Source: Warburgia ugandensis
Lineage: Eukaryota; Streptophyta; Magnoliopsida; Canellales; Canellaceae
Length of the DNA: 64,000 nt
Assembly (NCBI GenBank): GCA_035236585.1
Contig: CP141128.1
Coordinates: 53,557,257-53,621,256 of the forward strand
Direction of reading: 5' to 3'
Numbering within the stretch: position 1 is the stretch's first letter; each line of letters begins with the position of its first letter. A program made the translations under genes and the position numbers. Shown piece by piece: positions 1 through 11,032 of this stretch. The notes under the pieces were generated by a model. It was given only the letters and a program-made list of their open reading frames with translations. It had not been told where the DNA came from and did not search any database.

Positions 1-70
1 ATGGGAGACTTTCATGCCATTTAATAATAAAAAATTAAATATTATAATCATGAAAGAAGACCAAAATGCC

Positions 71-78
71 TATAAATA
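71..78 (+). promoter_or_regulatory. TATA box of family-1 LTR copy 1
   Basis: TATAAATA in the context TGCCTATAAATAC. The same context occurs at the same LTR position in copies 2, 3 and 4, so it is a conserved core promoter element. Transcription would run rightward from about base 100. Confidence 0.7.
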
Positions 79-715
79 CAACCCCAAAATTCCTCCAAAA
101 ATTCTCATAAAATCCCCACGAAATTGTCTTCCCTCTTCTTCAAAAATTAGACCTAGATCCCTCCCCAAAAATCCAAAATTTTCAAGAGATATCTCTCTTT
201 TCAATTTCTTTTTCTTTTTAGATTGGAACAAGAGACCTAAAATCAATTAGGCACTCTGTTCCAGATCAAATATCATCAATTCCACAGTCCAAAACTTCCC
301 ACCATACCTTACCTACAAAACCCCCAAAGCAATTTCAAGATCCAATGGTTCAAACAACGGGAATTTGCAAGAAAGGTGGATCTTGGGCCATATCTTCACT
401 AAAAGGGTATTTATTTTAAATTGGACATATAATCAAGTGTTTTCTCCAATCAGGTAGGTGAAAATGATTCTTGTACATGTTTACTGATGTTTTTTGTAAT
501 TTTTATTTTACTGTAATTTCATTTGGTAATAAAATGGTAAAATTAAAGTAAACAATAGAACCCATAATTTAGGACGATGAAGTGCTCAGATGAAAATTTG
601 GTCTACACCAATCGATCCAAAAGTGTCCAAAACCCCTAGGGTACAAGTTTCACAAAGATCAGATTATTTTTGGGCCCTCAATTGAGAGAGGATTGATTGG
701 ACTGTCCAATCTCCT

Positions 716-1033
716 GATCAAACAAGGCCCAAGACGCATGGCGCGACGCAGCACGGAAGACGTTCCACACGCACTACATGTGGGACATCGTCCCAAGAGG
801 GACAATGGCGCTTCCACTCCGATGACGAGCGGACGCACCCGATGAGTGTCCCGATTACTTGCGCGCGGATGACGAGAGTCCCACCCGCGTCGAGGGACTT
901 ACCTGGAAGGCGCTTCGATAGTGCCTTTGTGGTGTACACACTCGACGAGCAGGACCGTTCCGCCCGATTGGTTTTCCACCCGAAAGATCTAGGCTGTCCA
1001 TTCCGGTGGGCCCAGATCAAATCTAGGCCCTAG
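716..1033. other. GC-rich block in family-1 LTR copy 1
   Basis: A sharply GC- and CpG-rich stretch of about 320 bases in otherwise AT-rich LTR. Short open frames occur on both strands, but none resembles a known protein and they are not preserved between copies. Homologous blocks are in copy 2 (about 54,950-55,300) and copy 4 (about 46,440-46,660, inverted). Copy 3 lacks one. Confidence 0.75.
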
Positions 1034-4000
1034 GAACGACTGTAAACTTCCAGATCTAATTTTAGAGCCATCTGAACTCCAAATTGAGATCAGAAAGAAG
1101 CTATGGAAATCTAGAAACCTTTATTTTCTAATGAAATGATAAAATATAGAAATTATGTAATAAAACTTTCTGTATTAAAGAAACAAGTTTCCAATTACCT
1201 AGATCTTCAAGATATGAGATGGTCAGATCTTGGAAATATGTTTTACTAATTATATAACACTGAAATTAAGTTATATAAATGGTTTATTTGAACATATCTA
1301 AGAGATATTAAGGGATCTACCTACTATGGTAGAAAAACCCAAAAAATTACAAAGGGACCCACTTGATTAATAAGATCAAGTGTGATTAGATCCTTGGGAT
1401 GGATGGAATGAATGTTGATATGATGAAATCCAAGAAAATCATGGATGCATTATGACAAAAATAGATCAAGATGATCTTTGGACCGTAATAGAGAAAATCC
1501 CCTAAATATAACTATGATCCTTAATCAAAGGAAAAGATCTAAGATCTAATGGTTGGATCATAAGTAAAAGTTTCTAAAAATATCAATGTAATTAGTTTCA
1601 TTTTATATTAATTGATAATAGCATTTTAAATATGATTTATGTTATAAAGCATGCTATTATAATATTTAGACTTTAGAATGATATGTGATTATATTGTTAT
1701 CATAGGGTGCTAGATTTAATTATCTTAGGGGCACTTTAGTATGATTTCATGCCATTCTAACATAGGACCATGCTAGAATTTCATATAAGTTTATACTATA
1801 GTATGAGATTATACCTTAGGTCCATGTTAGTTTAAATTGAGTGGGAAATCATGCTAGAGTAATTTTAAGTACCTTACCTCATTATCATTAAGTGTTAAAT
1901 TATGTAGTTTTATGCTTTGAATTTATAATTCATTTATGGCTAAATGTTATTAGTAGATCTACTTATTATGAGATAAAGAGTATAAAACACCAAAAATGGG
2001 ATCTAATGAGAAAGTAGAGTTTCATGACACAACTAAGGATGGAGTACTTTGGACTTAATTAGTAAGGACTATAGTTAGTAGGACAATATAAGAATTATCA
2101 AATCCTTGGCCCAAACTAGGAGAAGAATAATAAACCCCATGAATGACATTATAAATATTCATGGACTTAATTAAAATCTATTAGAAAGAGTACTTAGGGT
2201 CAACATCCTTATAGGAACCTTATGAAAGGTTGAGCTATGGTCATTCTAGTGAATGCTGAACATAGTGGTTAAGGGGGTTATCTAATAGAGCCTCACTCTT
2301 CCCCTACCTTCCATTGACGTTTGTGAGGTCTAAACGCCTCCTTATATGAGGATTGAAGTAACCACTTTGTGTTCACCCATTCAGCTAGTAAGCCTTAGCC
2401 AATTGGAAATAAGAGCAGCAGTCTAGATTTAGGCTTAAATAAGTTACCTTTAACCAACACATTAACTGGTTGAATAATAATAATAAAAGCATAAAAGGTT
2501 ACTAAATTACCTAACCCTAATAAAAACAGTAAGTAAGATAAGGATGATCAAACAAGATCCATTAGATCTTAGATGATCAAGAACAATAAGAATAAGAATA
2601 TTATATTGTACTTAGTATGCATGTTTATTAGTATGCTTGTTATAGTTCATTAGATTAGATAATCCAAACCCTTGATCAAAGATGATTCAAGGAAGAAAAC
2701 CAAGATCATCCTCCTTAGGGATGATCCAATAATTGAACTTAGATCAAAGAAGAACTAGATGATAGAAGATCTAGGACCTTGATCTTTATCAACATGTGTA
2801 GATTGTCAATCAATGGATCTATGAAAGATCAAGATCAAGGAGATGGACACACAAAGACTTAGAGACAGACAAATGCTTAGATATGAATGATCTAAAGATC
2901 ATTCTAAACATCAGATCTAGTGATCAATAGGATTGTTCATAATTTATATATTGGCAATATGTATGGATGTACAGATCACATACATCAGTCAGGATCATGG
3001 AAGATTTGGGAAAAGAGATCACTCCTTGAAAGTAGGAGGATTTGATGAATGCATTTACATGGGATATACATGATTAAACTCATGATCTTATGTTGACAAG
3101 AGTGATGTTAATACTTGTACTAAATCCCTTGAAAACCTTATGATCCAACCAAACACATATAAGATGGTTAAGGACTAGACGTTAAGTGAATAGGGAACTA
3201 GAAAATATTTCAGCCCTAAGTAAACAAACATATGGTCTTATATATATGAAATCTATTTTATATACAAGCTTGGAGGCTTGTGAGTTTGCTTTAATAGGCA
3301 TAAGCCTAGGGGGATGCTATTGCTAGAGGAGTTATATGGGTTTGGCCACCCACTCCTTGAAATTTGATGATATGATGATACCTTGCCCAAAGAGTGGCTA
3401 AAAGTCGGGTGGTGGCAATTATGGGAAGGCCACCACTATGAAAGTCCTTTCCCCCCATACGGGCAGTGACATAATTTTTTTTCACAGTGGTATCAGTGGT
3501 GAACAGGGCAGTTATCTGAGCGCGCTAGTATGGATCAGACTACAGCATGGCAACCTTTTTTATTATTTTGCACTATGATGCATATGAGAATAGGCATAAT
3601 GAAATGCCTTATGTTGTAGCATAATGAAATGCTGGGTAATTGTATATTATCAATATTTTCCAAGAAGGGAAATTCCCTGTATAAGATTAGTTGCAATACT
3701 AAATTCTCAAAATTAAGAGAATTGATCAGCATAGTTGGGAATGATATTTGACTACTTTCACAAATTTAACTGGTTTACCCATGAAGGGTATGCATGTATA
3801 TAGATATACATAACTTACAAAGTAAAGAGTATGTTTAAGGATAACGAGATTATGAAGTATTGGAATTATCTTGTCAAATTATTAAGCTTTTTGAATCCCC
3901 TACCAGGCATTGCTTGTTGAGATATTGTACTTGTTGCATTATCTCAGATATAGGGAAGGAGAGTTAGGAGCTCAAGATGATAGAAGACTTGAAGAGAAGA

Positions 4001-4532
4001 ATTGTGATGACCCGGGTTTTCTCATGCATTTTTAAATGCAATGTCAAATTTCCTAAGGCGGGATGCATCCCTATTTGAAAACCATTTTATAAAAACCATG
4101 CAATGCAGCGGAAAACCTTTTACATTAAACTCATTTTTGAAAACCCCGAGCATCATTTGCTTTCACCACAACTAAGGTAGTTTTTGAAAAACTTCAGAAA
4201 TCATAATTGTTTTTCCCCAGGTCATTCCAGTCACAACGCACAGCCCAATTGTAACTAAGTACAAACACATGTCCAAAGGGTTGAGAGTTTACTTACATGT
4301 ATATTTGTTTCCTTTTGGATTCACTTGCTCATAGCACTAACATAGATGTCCTCTTTGGGAGTGGAGTTGTCCTGAACCATGATATATATACGGACGTATC
4401 CTGTCCTTAAGTGCTTACTGATATCTGAAAAATGTTGAGGATTGGGTGAGTATATAATATACTCAGTAGGGCCTATCACTACTAGTTTTATAAATGCATG
4501 AGATGTTTCAAAATCATATGCTCATTCAAAAC

Positions 4533-4666
4533 ATGCGTATGTTTGAATACTCAAGTTCAATATCAGTATAAGAATCCATAGTCAACTGAAATTCAAATTA
4601 TGCGTATGTTTGAATACTCGAGTCCAACATCAGTATAAGAATCCATAATCAACTGAAATTCTTATA
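4533..4666. repeat. 67-bp tandem duplication inside LTR A
   Basis: Two adjacent units begin ATGCGTATGTTTGAATACTC at 4533 and 4600 (period 67), with only a few substitutions. I did not see this duplication in the other family-2 copies, so it probably arose in this copy or its close lineage. Confidence 0.85.
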
Positions 4667-6313
4667 ACTTAAAAGATCACATAATCCAAAAGTGAAAGTA
4701 TCATATATATGATGACATCATGATATGCAATAGATGCCTCATGGAGTCCAACTCATGGATCTCTAGTTTGGTATGGTCGACCAACCTCATATCATGCTAT
4801 ATGAAATGCACATCAAATCATAGGGTCCACTATGCCCACGACCTCCTCGCCGTGTGATCCCCGGGTACCTAAGGACACTTGGTCATAGCCTCCACGGGGT
4901 CTATGACACGCCGACCCAGTGCCGTACACCAGTGGTAGCCCCCTGTACCACATGTAGTCGATGTAGGGACTTGCCTCTTTTTGGGCGTGGTACCCATCCA
5001 CCTATTAGTGGTAGAGGCCGGGTGGCCAACCCAGACTCCTCGGCATAGCACCCACGAGCTTACTTGCCCAAATCACATAAGATAAGTCAAAACCTTTTGT
5101 TAAAACTTGTCCTCTTTTGGGTCCCTCACAACTACCTGGCCCTCGGCACTCCAGCGTCTTTTGGCAACCCTCAAGGACATGCAATCTTTGTAAGTACTTA
5201 AATCATGCAATGCGTGCACTTGTTTGCAACACATATATGTGCATAATGTATATGCAGTCATTTCAAAACATGGCTATGTACAAAGCATTTAACATGCATG
5301 CTGGATTAATTCATGCAAATCACATGCAAATCAAGTCATATATCTAAAACATATGTTCTCAAATAAAAATAGTTCTTTTAAAAGAATCTAATAGTGATAG
5401 AGCACCTACCTGACTAGGTCGCGTTAACCCCTTTATCCTCGTACGCTCCTAAACATGGTTTGGGGACTCAAGGTTAGTTTAACCTATCTTTGATGGGTTT
5501 AGAGCAGTTGGGTCTTATTACTTAGGCATTAGGGGTCCATCCCTATGCCTATGGGTGTCCTAAGGTCCTACTTGGGCCTTGGTATCCTCAGTTTTCCAAA
5601 GTTCTAGTGGCCACGCGCCACCATCCTATTCTAAGGGTCATGCCCTACTTTTATTGGGCCTTGATCAGGGATTTTATGGTTTGGATGTGTCCGCGTCATT
5701 GATACGGACACAACACCATTTGCGGCGCCTCAATCGGAGCTCTAGATCTCAAGTTATAAGCGTTTTAGTGTTGTATGTACATAAGTCCCTTAAGACTTAA
5801 AATACGGAATGCTAGGGCGCTGCGCGTCAGCGTCATGAGCCCTGGCTTCCTTAACAACCAAAAAAATGATGTGCGCTAGCACGTTGCATGCCTCAGCATG
5901 TGCGCGTCATCTCCGTCCGTCCTTCTCTTTAGCGGGCGCGTCCACGGACGCGCTCGTTTGGTTTTTCAAACGGCGTCGACCTGCGTCGACGTGGGACGGT
6001 CCTATTGGATCATCCCGCCTGTTAGTGACCTGGGTCATCCTCAGGTCACCCTGGTTCGACCCTGTTGAACCAATGTGGCCTGGGGACGTCCCAGGGGTCT
6101 TTGTGGCTCTCCTGGAGGCCTATTCTCCATGGTTTTTCATGGAAAAACCTAGGAAAACTGAGCCTAGGACTATGGGTGAGATGGGTTTGGGGAGTTTTTG
6201 AGCGTACCTGTTTCGTGGGTGGTTTTCTCTCCACGTTTTCCCCCCTTAGACACTGCTTCATGACTGGTTTTCTCCAAGGCTTTTGGGCAGCCATTAGAGC
6301 CACCCAAGAGCTC

Positions 6314-6321
6314 TATTTATA
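6314..6321 (-). promoter_or_regulatory. TATA box of family-2 LTR A
   Basis: TATAAATA on the minus strand, at the position matching the TATA boxes of LTRs B, C and D. It supports minus orientation for this copy. Confidence 0.55.
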
Positions 6322-6889
6322 GAGCTTTTAAAGAGGGTTCTGGAGGGTTTCTAACCGCGTTTGAATGGCGGTGGGGAATCCTCTAGAAAGGCGGTGGTTT
6401 CTTCTTGAAACACTGCCATTCTAGAAACCTCTAGGAGGTTGAAGACGACGGGGTGCCCGTATCAAAACGGGCACCTGTGTTTTTTCAGTTTAAGTCGATT
6501 TGTGAAATTTACAATTTTGCCCCTGAACTTCAAAGGGCCATATCTTGCTCATTTTAACTCCGTTTTGGGTGATTTTGGTCTCGTTGGATTCCTTTTTCTG
6601 AGACGCACCTAATGGAACCATTTTTAGGACCAAATTCCTGGGTTCAATTGAGGCAACTAGTGAAATGACCAAAATGCCCTTATCTTTAAAACTGAACTTT
6701 TCATGGGATTTTAATATCTCAAAAATTGGGATCATTACAAGAATCTTCAAGGTATACCCTTGAAGAAATGTATTTTTCTTTATTGAGAGTTTTATTGTAT
6801 GGTGAGCTTGAGTTTTGGATTATGTAATTTGGACAAGTATTGTAATAGATTTGGCTGTACTATGAACCACTGTATGGATCCTGGAATTT

Positions 6890-6895
6890 AATAAA
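6890..6895 (+). other. Poly(A) signal of family-1 LTR copy 1
   Basis: AATAAA about 200 bases before the LTR 3' end. The matching site is AATAAA at 22,345-22,350 in copy 5. It marks the end of the R region in a plus-strand transcript. Confidence 0.5.
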
Positions 6896-7094
6896 AGTAT
6901 ATTCCTTCAATGGAATTTTATTTTGTAGACAAATTGTACTTATGTTATGTATGGAGTGGTGACTTGGGTTTTCAAAACAAGTTCTACAGAAAAGAATTTT
7001 TGCTGCTTTGTTTTACGAAATTTTTTTACACTCTTAAGGGCCCTGCCTTTCAAAATACATTACAAAACGTGTTATAAAAACCCGGGTCGTCACA

Positions 7095-7677
7095 CACCAC
7101 ATGGAGTGACTGAGAGAAGTAGTGGATCTTTTCTTAAGAGAGTTTTGAGTTTGAAAGCATTCAATTTTAATGTAATTTGTGGAGTGTGATCTTGACTCTG
7201 TGAGTGACACATCAAAGAGAGATCCAATAATTCATATTTTGAGGAGAAGTTCTTTTAATTTTCATTCTATAATGCATATTTTATTTCACGATTTATTTAA
7301 TTTTCAGCTTGTTTATTGAATTTTCATTTCAAAATTATAATTCATTCTTTAATTTAGGCATTATTTGTATAAATTACTAGAAAATAGATTCATTTCTAGT
7401 TTACTATATTGTATATTTGAAATTTAGTTAATTTTTAGTCTTAAAAAGTGACAGCTTTAGGACTAATTTTTGGCTAACCTTTTTAATTGATTCTAATTTA
7501 GTTTTGATGGATTAAATATTTAAAATTTTACTCAAAAGTGGTTGGCTATGTTAAAGCAACTTAGTTTAGATTTATATCTTAATTCCTAGTGCAACATCCT
7601 CATTGACTTGACTTGCACTTGTGCAACTACTCTATAATAGACTTGTACACTTTTAGGAAGCAAATTTGAAATTCACA
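7095..7677 (+). mobile_element. Gypsy 1 5' LTR, 3' remnant
   Basis: AT-rich, noncoding sequence whose end resembles Athila/Tat LTR 3' ends: a CATCCTCATTGACTTGAC segment, then GCACTTGTGCAACTACTC, TATAATAGACTTGTACAC and an end in ATTCACA near 7677. The solo LTR at 9055-11,251 ends in a similar series. Bases 7095-7099 (CACCA) may be the 3' target duplication of family-1 copy 1. I could not identify a primer binding site after 7677, so the exact LTR end is uncertain. Confidence 0.5.
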
Positions 7678-7997
7678 AAGTTTTTTCCTTAGTTACCAAG
7701 GATCCTAGCAATGGAATTTCTTATTAAATCTAAATTATTTTACTTTACCACTAATCTTAGATTAGAAAGCATTGAATTTCAGGCAATCTTGGGTAGTTGC
7801 ATAATTTGGATAATTCTTGCAAATTTGATACTAACTTTCATATTTGTTTTGATAGAAATTTATAAAATATTTGGAGTTCAATGGAAAAAACTTTAAGAAA
7901 TATTTTTGATCTAAAAATTTGTGATGGGCCATGCCTAGCACCTTACATTCCCTTAGAATTGCATCTTTGCATATTTAATTGCTTATTTGTTTGCTTA
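7678..7997 (+). other. Gypsy 1 leader, left part
   Basis: Noncoding sequence between the 5' LTR remnant and the LINE insertion. It continues after the LINE at 15,544. A short open frame at 7711-7896 shows no recognisable domain. Bases 7985-7997 are the left copy of the LINE target duplication. Confidence 0.5.
7985..7997 (+). repeat. RTE LINE target-site duplication, left copy
   Basis: ATTTGTTTGCTTA is repeated exactly at 15,531-15,543, directly after the LINE tail. Thirteen bases fits target-primed reverse transcription and fixes both ends of the LINE. Confidence 0.9.
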
Positions 7998-8539
7998 GAA
8001 TAACTCTGTTAGTGCCGGTCTCATGCTCAGATGAAAAAGGAGGAGGATCTTCCGTCAGGTGCCAGCCGACAAGAAAGAAGTTGAAGATGGTTTTGATTTG
8101 TTATTTTTTTCCTACTTGCAAATGAATATGCATTTGTATATTAGTTTGTAAGTAAGAAGAGAAGATAACAAAAATCATCTCTAAGCTTTTTAAAGCATGG
8201 CAACCCTAACATGACATGAATCAAAAATTGACATTCCCTCAAGCCAGGGCATGCCCCATAAGTGAAGCATTTCATCATATCCTAGGTGCGATGCAAAATG
8301 GGCAAGGGTTGCTAGGGCATTCCTCCAAAAGTAACACGCTACATCGGATTGCAAGTGTATGAGAAAATAAGCAAGGGTTGTTAGAGCATCCCCTCAAAAG
8401 GTTGCAACAGAACCTAGGTGCAGTGAAAAGTGGGCATGGGTTCATGCCATGGAGGTTGAGAAGTGCACAGGTAAATAGGCTATCTCAAGAGCATAAGATT
8501 CGTATCACATATAGGGACATTGATAGGTAAGAGTCTGGA

Positions 8540-8780
8540 ATTAGTAGATACGATGAAACATTTTAGAGTCAACATCACTTGTATCCAAGCAAGCAAGGGA
8601 AAGGGGCTAAAACTAGAGAAATTGATGGGTATAAACTCTGGTACATAGGAAAGGATAATAACAAAAATGGCATAGGACTAATGGTGGATAAAGAATTAAA
8701 TGATAAAGGTGTGGATGTTAAAAGAATCAGTCATAGAATTATAATAATAAAACTTGTTCTAGGAGTGAAACAGTGCAAAA
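8540..8780 (+). pseudogene. RTE LINE endonuclease remnant
   Basis: The translation reads ..FRVNITCIQASKGKG, then after a frame change GAKTREIDGYKLWYIGKD and NGIGLMVDKELNDKGVDVKR. These match the apurinic/apyrimidinic-type endonuclease of plant RTE LINEs, which nicks the target DNA. The metal-binding segment normally found as IQET is here IQAS, a change likely to damage catalysis. The domain is incomplete and frameshifted, and its C-terminal half is missing. Confidence 0.75.
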
Positions 8781-8821
8781 AGTTATTAAAGAAAAACAAG
8801 TGTGTTCTAAAGCATGGTAGA

Positions 8822-9054
8822 AACTTGAAACTATGAATAGTATAAGAATGTTGAAAAGGTTGTTAGGAGAATAGTAAGTGAGGCTAAACTTAAGGCACAT
8901 GATGACCTCTATAGTAGACTAGCATTGAGAGAAGGTGAGAAAGATGTGTTTAAACTTGCAAAAATAAGAGAATTGAAGGATAAGGACTTCAACCATGTTA
9001 GGTGTATTAGAAGTGATGATCAAAGGGTAGTAATCAAAGATGCTGACATTGAAC
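8822..9054 (+). pseudogene. RTE LINE region between endonuclease and RT
   Basis: The frame reads YKNVEKVVRRIVSEAKLKAH and later LREGEKDVFKLAKIRELKDK, then ends at D-A-D-I-E where the solo LTR begins. It matches the segment just before RT in plant RTE proteins. The reading continues without a break at 11,257 (Q-R-W-E-T-Y-F) once the LTR and one TGAAC copy are removed. Confidence 0.75.
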
Positions 9055-9473
9055 TGTTAAGTGTTCAATTTTGGTCAAAATACCCCTAATTTAGTGTTTA
9101 CTTAGAGCATCTAGGCCATTAATTTCAAGATTTTATATAAAATATTCTGTTTTAGCTTTAATTGGCCATCCAACCATTAAATTGCAAAATTAATGGTCAG
9201 ATGATCATTAAAGCTAATAAATGGTTCAGATGATTCTAATTGGGTCCTATGCATTGCAGATCAGTCAACTCAGGCGTAGACGCTCTAGATCAAATCAAGG
9301 ATATTAGATGGAGATCAGATGAAGTTTCATGAAGAAAAAAAGAGGATTTTGAAGAGTCCTAAGACAGAACAAATTTGAAGACTTTCATAGTTCTAGCAAG
9401 ACCAGGAAAGCTAGTGGACCCTACCTAACTCTATCTTTCTATCCCCACTCTCTTATCCCTCTCTCTCTCTTTT

Positions 9474-9478
<5 letters not shown>

Positions 9479-9532
<54 letters not shown>
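9479..9532 (+). repeat. (CT)n microsatellite
   Basis: An uninterrupted CT run of 54 bases, about 27 units, in the left part of the solo LTR. Pyrimidine-rich sequence surrounds it. Confidence 0.95.
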
Positions 9533-9535
<3 letters not shown>

Positions 9536-9987
9536 CTCCCTCTCTTTCACGTTTCTCTCTCCCTCTCCTTTTTATTCCCTTTCCCCTCTCTCACCAAAGA
9601 ATGTTTTTTCCCTCTTGGAGAGAGGCTGGGCTGGTTTTTTCTCTCTCTCATTCTTTCCATCTCTCTCTTCATATTCTCCTCTCTAACATTTCTCTCTCCC
9701 CCACTCTTAACCTCTCTCTTTTCTTCATCATAATCTATCCCATCTCTTCTTTTCTCTTCCTCTCACAACTTTCTCTTCTCACTTCACTTCACATAGCATA
9801 GCTATTCCCTCTCTATTTCTCTCTCTTTCTCCCTCTTGTTCTCTTCTTGTACCTGGCACTACCCCTGCAATCTCTGCATCACCGCCTAAAGCGGGATTGC
9901 ATCGGCCACTCTCCACTATAGACCAGTGCAAGAGTCCCACTTTTCCCTCTTTCCTCACTACTCTGTTCACCTTCTCCTTCTCCTCCT

Positions 9988-9991
<4 letters not shown>

Positions 9992-10048
<57 letters not shown>
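9992..10048 (+). repeat. (CT)n microsatellite
   Basis: An uninterrupted CT run of about 57 bases, second in the same LTR, about 460 bases after the first. Confidence 0.95.
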
Positions 10049-10051
<3 letters not shown>

Positions 10052-10385
10052 CCCTTGTTCTCCACACCTCTCTTAACCAGCACACACTCTCCTCCTCTCC
10101 ATCTCCATTGTTCTCTCTTTCTCTCTCCTTTGCTTCTCATCAGATCTACTACCAGGTCAGCCATAGGTGCGTGACACACCTGGGCTGGCTAGCATCATCT
10201 TCTTCTCCTCCTCTCACTCCCAATCTCTCTCTCTCTCGTCTTAGAGTTTCCAGTCACCCAATCTCCTTGCTTTCTCTCTCATTTCATCTCTTCTAGCCCC
10301 TTGTCTACCCTGCACAACCCAGTTCAACGTGTTTCTCTGTTTCCGGCCAGTTTCTCCCCTCTTCTTCCCTGCCTCCGGATGCCCC

Positions 10386-10612
10386 GGGAGAGAAAACCCA
10401 ACTCGGGTTTTCTCCCATCTTCCTCCTTCCCACGTTATGGGTTCTCCCTTCTTCTCAATCCCTCTTCTTCTCTTCACCGGACAGCCATAGAGAGAAAACC
10501 CAGAATTGGGTTTTCTCCCGATTTCTTCCTCTTCGGTTCCACCTTCTTCCGGCTGGGCATATACCCATTCCAGCTGGCTCCGGGAGAGAAAACCCGAATT
10601 GGGTTTTCTCCC
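10386..10612. repeat. Three copies of a perfect palindrome at about 100-bp spacing
   Basis: GAGAAAACCC and its complement GGGTTTTCTC face each other across 4-6 bases at 10,390-10,414, 10,492-10,517 and 10,586-10,610. Arm pairing is perfect in all three, while the loops and spacers vary. Confidence 0.85.
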
Positions 10613-10804
10613 ATCATCTTCCTTGTCTCCCAGCTCTGGCGAGTTTCTCTGCATCATCGCACGCCCTCCTCCTTCCTCTATTCCTCTTCCTTTCTTCTCC
10701 CTCTTCCCATCTCATCCAGATTTCTCCCAAAATGTGTTTTCTTGGTTTTTTCGTGAAAAACCAGAACCCTGAAGAAATTACGGTTCTGCCATTGGAAGAT
10801 CTCA

Positions 10805-10925
10805 GGAATTCCAAACGTGTCCCTTGGCAGATTTCAGAAATACCATCTGTGTCCCCAAAAGAATTCCATCTGTGTCCCCAGAGTAATTCCAACTGTGTCC
10901 CAAATTTAATTCCAACTGTGTCCCT
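10805..10925 (+). repeat. Degenerate minisatellite (AATTCCAACTGTGTCCC)
   Basis: About five units of 20-30 bases sharing ATTCCA.CTGTGTCCC. The last two units are nearly identical. Confidence 0.8.
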
Positions 10926-10960
10926 GTGCTATTCTGGTTTTACCTTATCTTCATTCTGAC

Positions 10961-11032
10961 TATTCAAGGACAGGCAATTCAAGGACAGTGCAATCAGGGA
11001 CAGTGGAATCCAAGGACAATCTTATCCAGGAC
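10961..11032 (+). repeat. Degenerate minisatellite (CAATTCAAGGACAGTG)
   Basis: About five units of 15-18 bases sharing CAAGGACAGTG or a close variant. It is broadly the inverse complement of the array at 10,805-10,925. Confidence 0.75.

Larger units (their letters stand above)
4003..6739 (-). mobile_element. Family-2 solo LTR, copy A
   Basis: A 2737-bp unit running TGTGATGACCC to ATCATTACA, flanked by a perfect 5-bp duplication AGAAT (3998-4002 and 6740-6744). It lies inside family-1 copy 1, whose sequence continues directly across the junction. Read on the minus strand it has the layout of copies C and D: TGTAA start, TATA box (6314-6321), GC-rich middle and a GGGTCATCACA end. No gag or pol sequence lies inside, so it is a solo LTR left by LTR-LTR recombination. 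It is the most diverged of the four copies in its middle third. Confidence 0.88.
1..7094 (+). mobile_element. Family-1 very long LTR, copy 1 (5' end outside window; split by LTR A)
   Basis: Base 1 aligns by eye with base 54,243, which is 474 bases inside the complete 5' end of copy 2, so about 474 bases lie outside the window. The copy runs to 4002, is interrupted by solo LTR A, and resumes at 6745. It ends at 7094 in CCCGGGTCGTCACA. Total LTR length is therefore about 4.8 kb, close to the minus-strand copies 3 (4.53 kb) and 4 (4.91 kb). It has a TATA box at 71-78 and a poly(A) signal at 6890-6895, which fix the plus orientation. No long coding frame is present. The TGTAA..CC start and ..GTCACA end resemble Tekay/Del chromovirus LTRs; that lineage is inferred. 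Whether it is solo cannot be tested, because the left flank is missing. Confidence 0.8.

Noticed and set aside
5866..6322. Frames of 85-111 codons
   Set aside because: They fall in the GC-richer part of solo LTR A, on both strands, with no recognisable domain and no counterpart in LTRs B-D.
4003..6739. DNA transposon with terminal inverted repeats (TGTGA..CC / GG..TTACA)
   Set aside because: The terminal similarity covers only a few bases. The 5-bp duplication, TG..CA ends, TATA box and four same-structured copies fit a solo LTR better.
9879..10179. Minus-strand frames rich in Glu-Arg and plus-strand frames rich in Leu-Ser
   Set aside because: They are translations of the (CT)n tracts. They have no start context, domain or conservation in related LTRs.
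10386..10612. CRISPR-like array of repeats and spacers
   Set aside because: There are only three units, the repeats are self-complementary within an LTR, there is no cas gene, and this is plant nuclear DNA.
10241..10756. Frames of 138 and 151 codons on opposite strands
   Set aside because: They run through the palindrome-bearing part of the Athila-type solo LTR. The apparent repeated peptide ERKPNSGF/ERKPELGF is the translation of the DNA palindromes.
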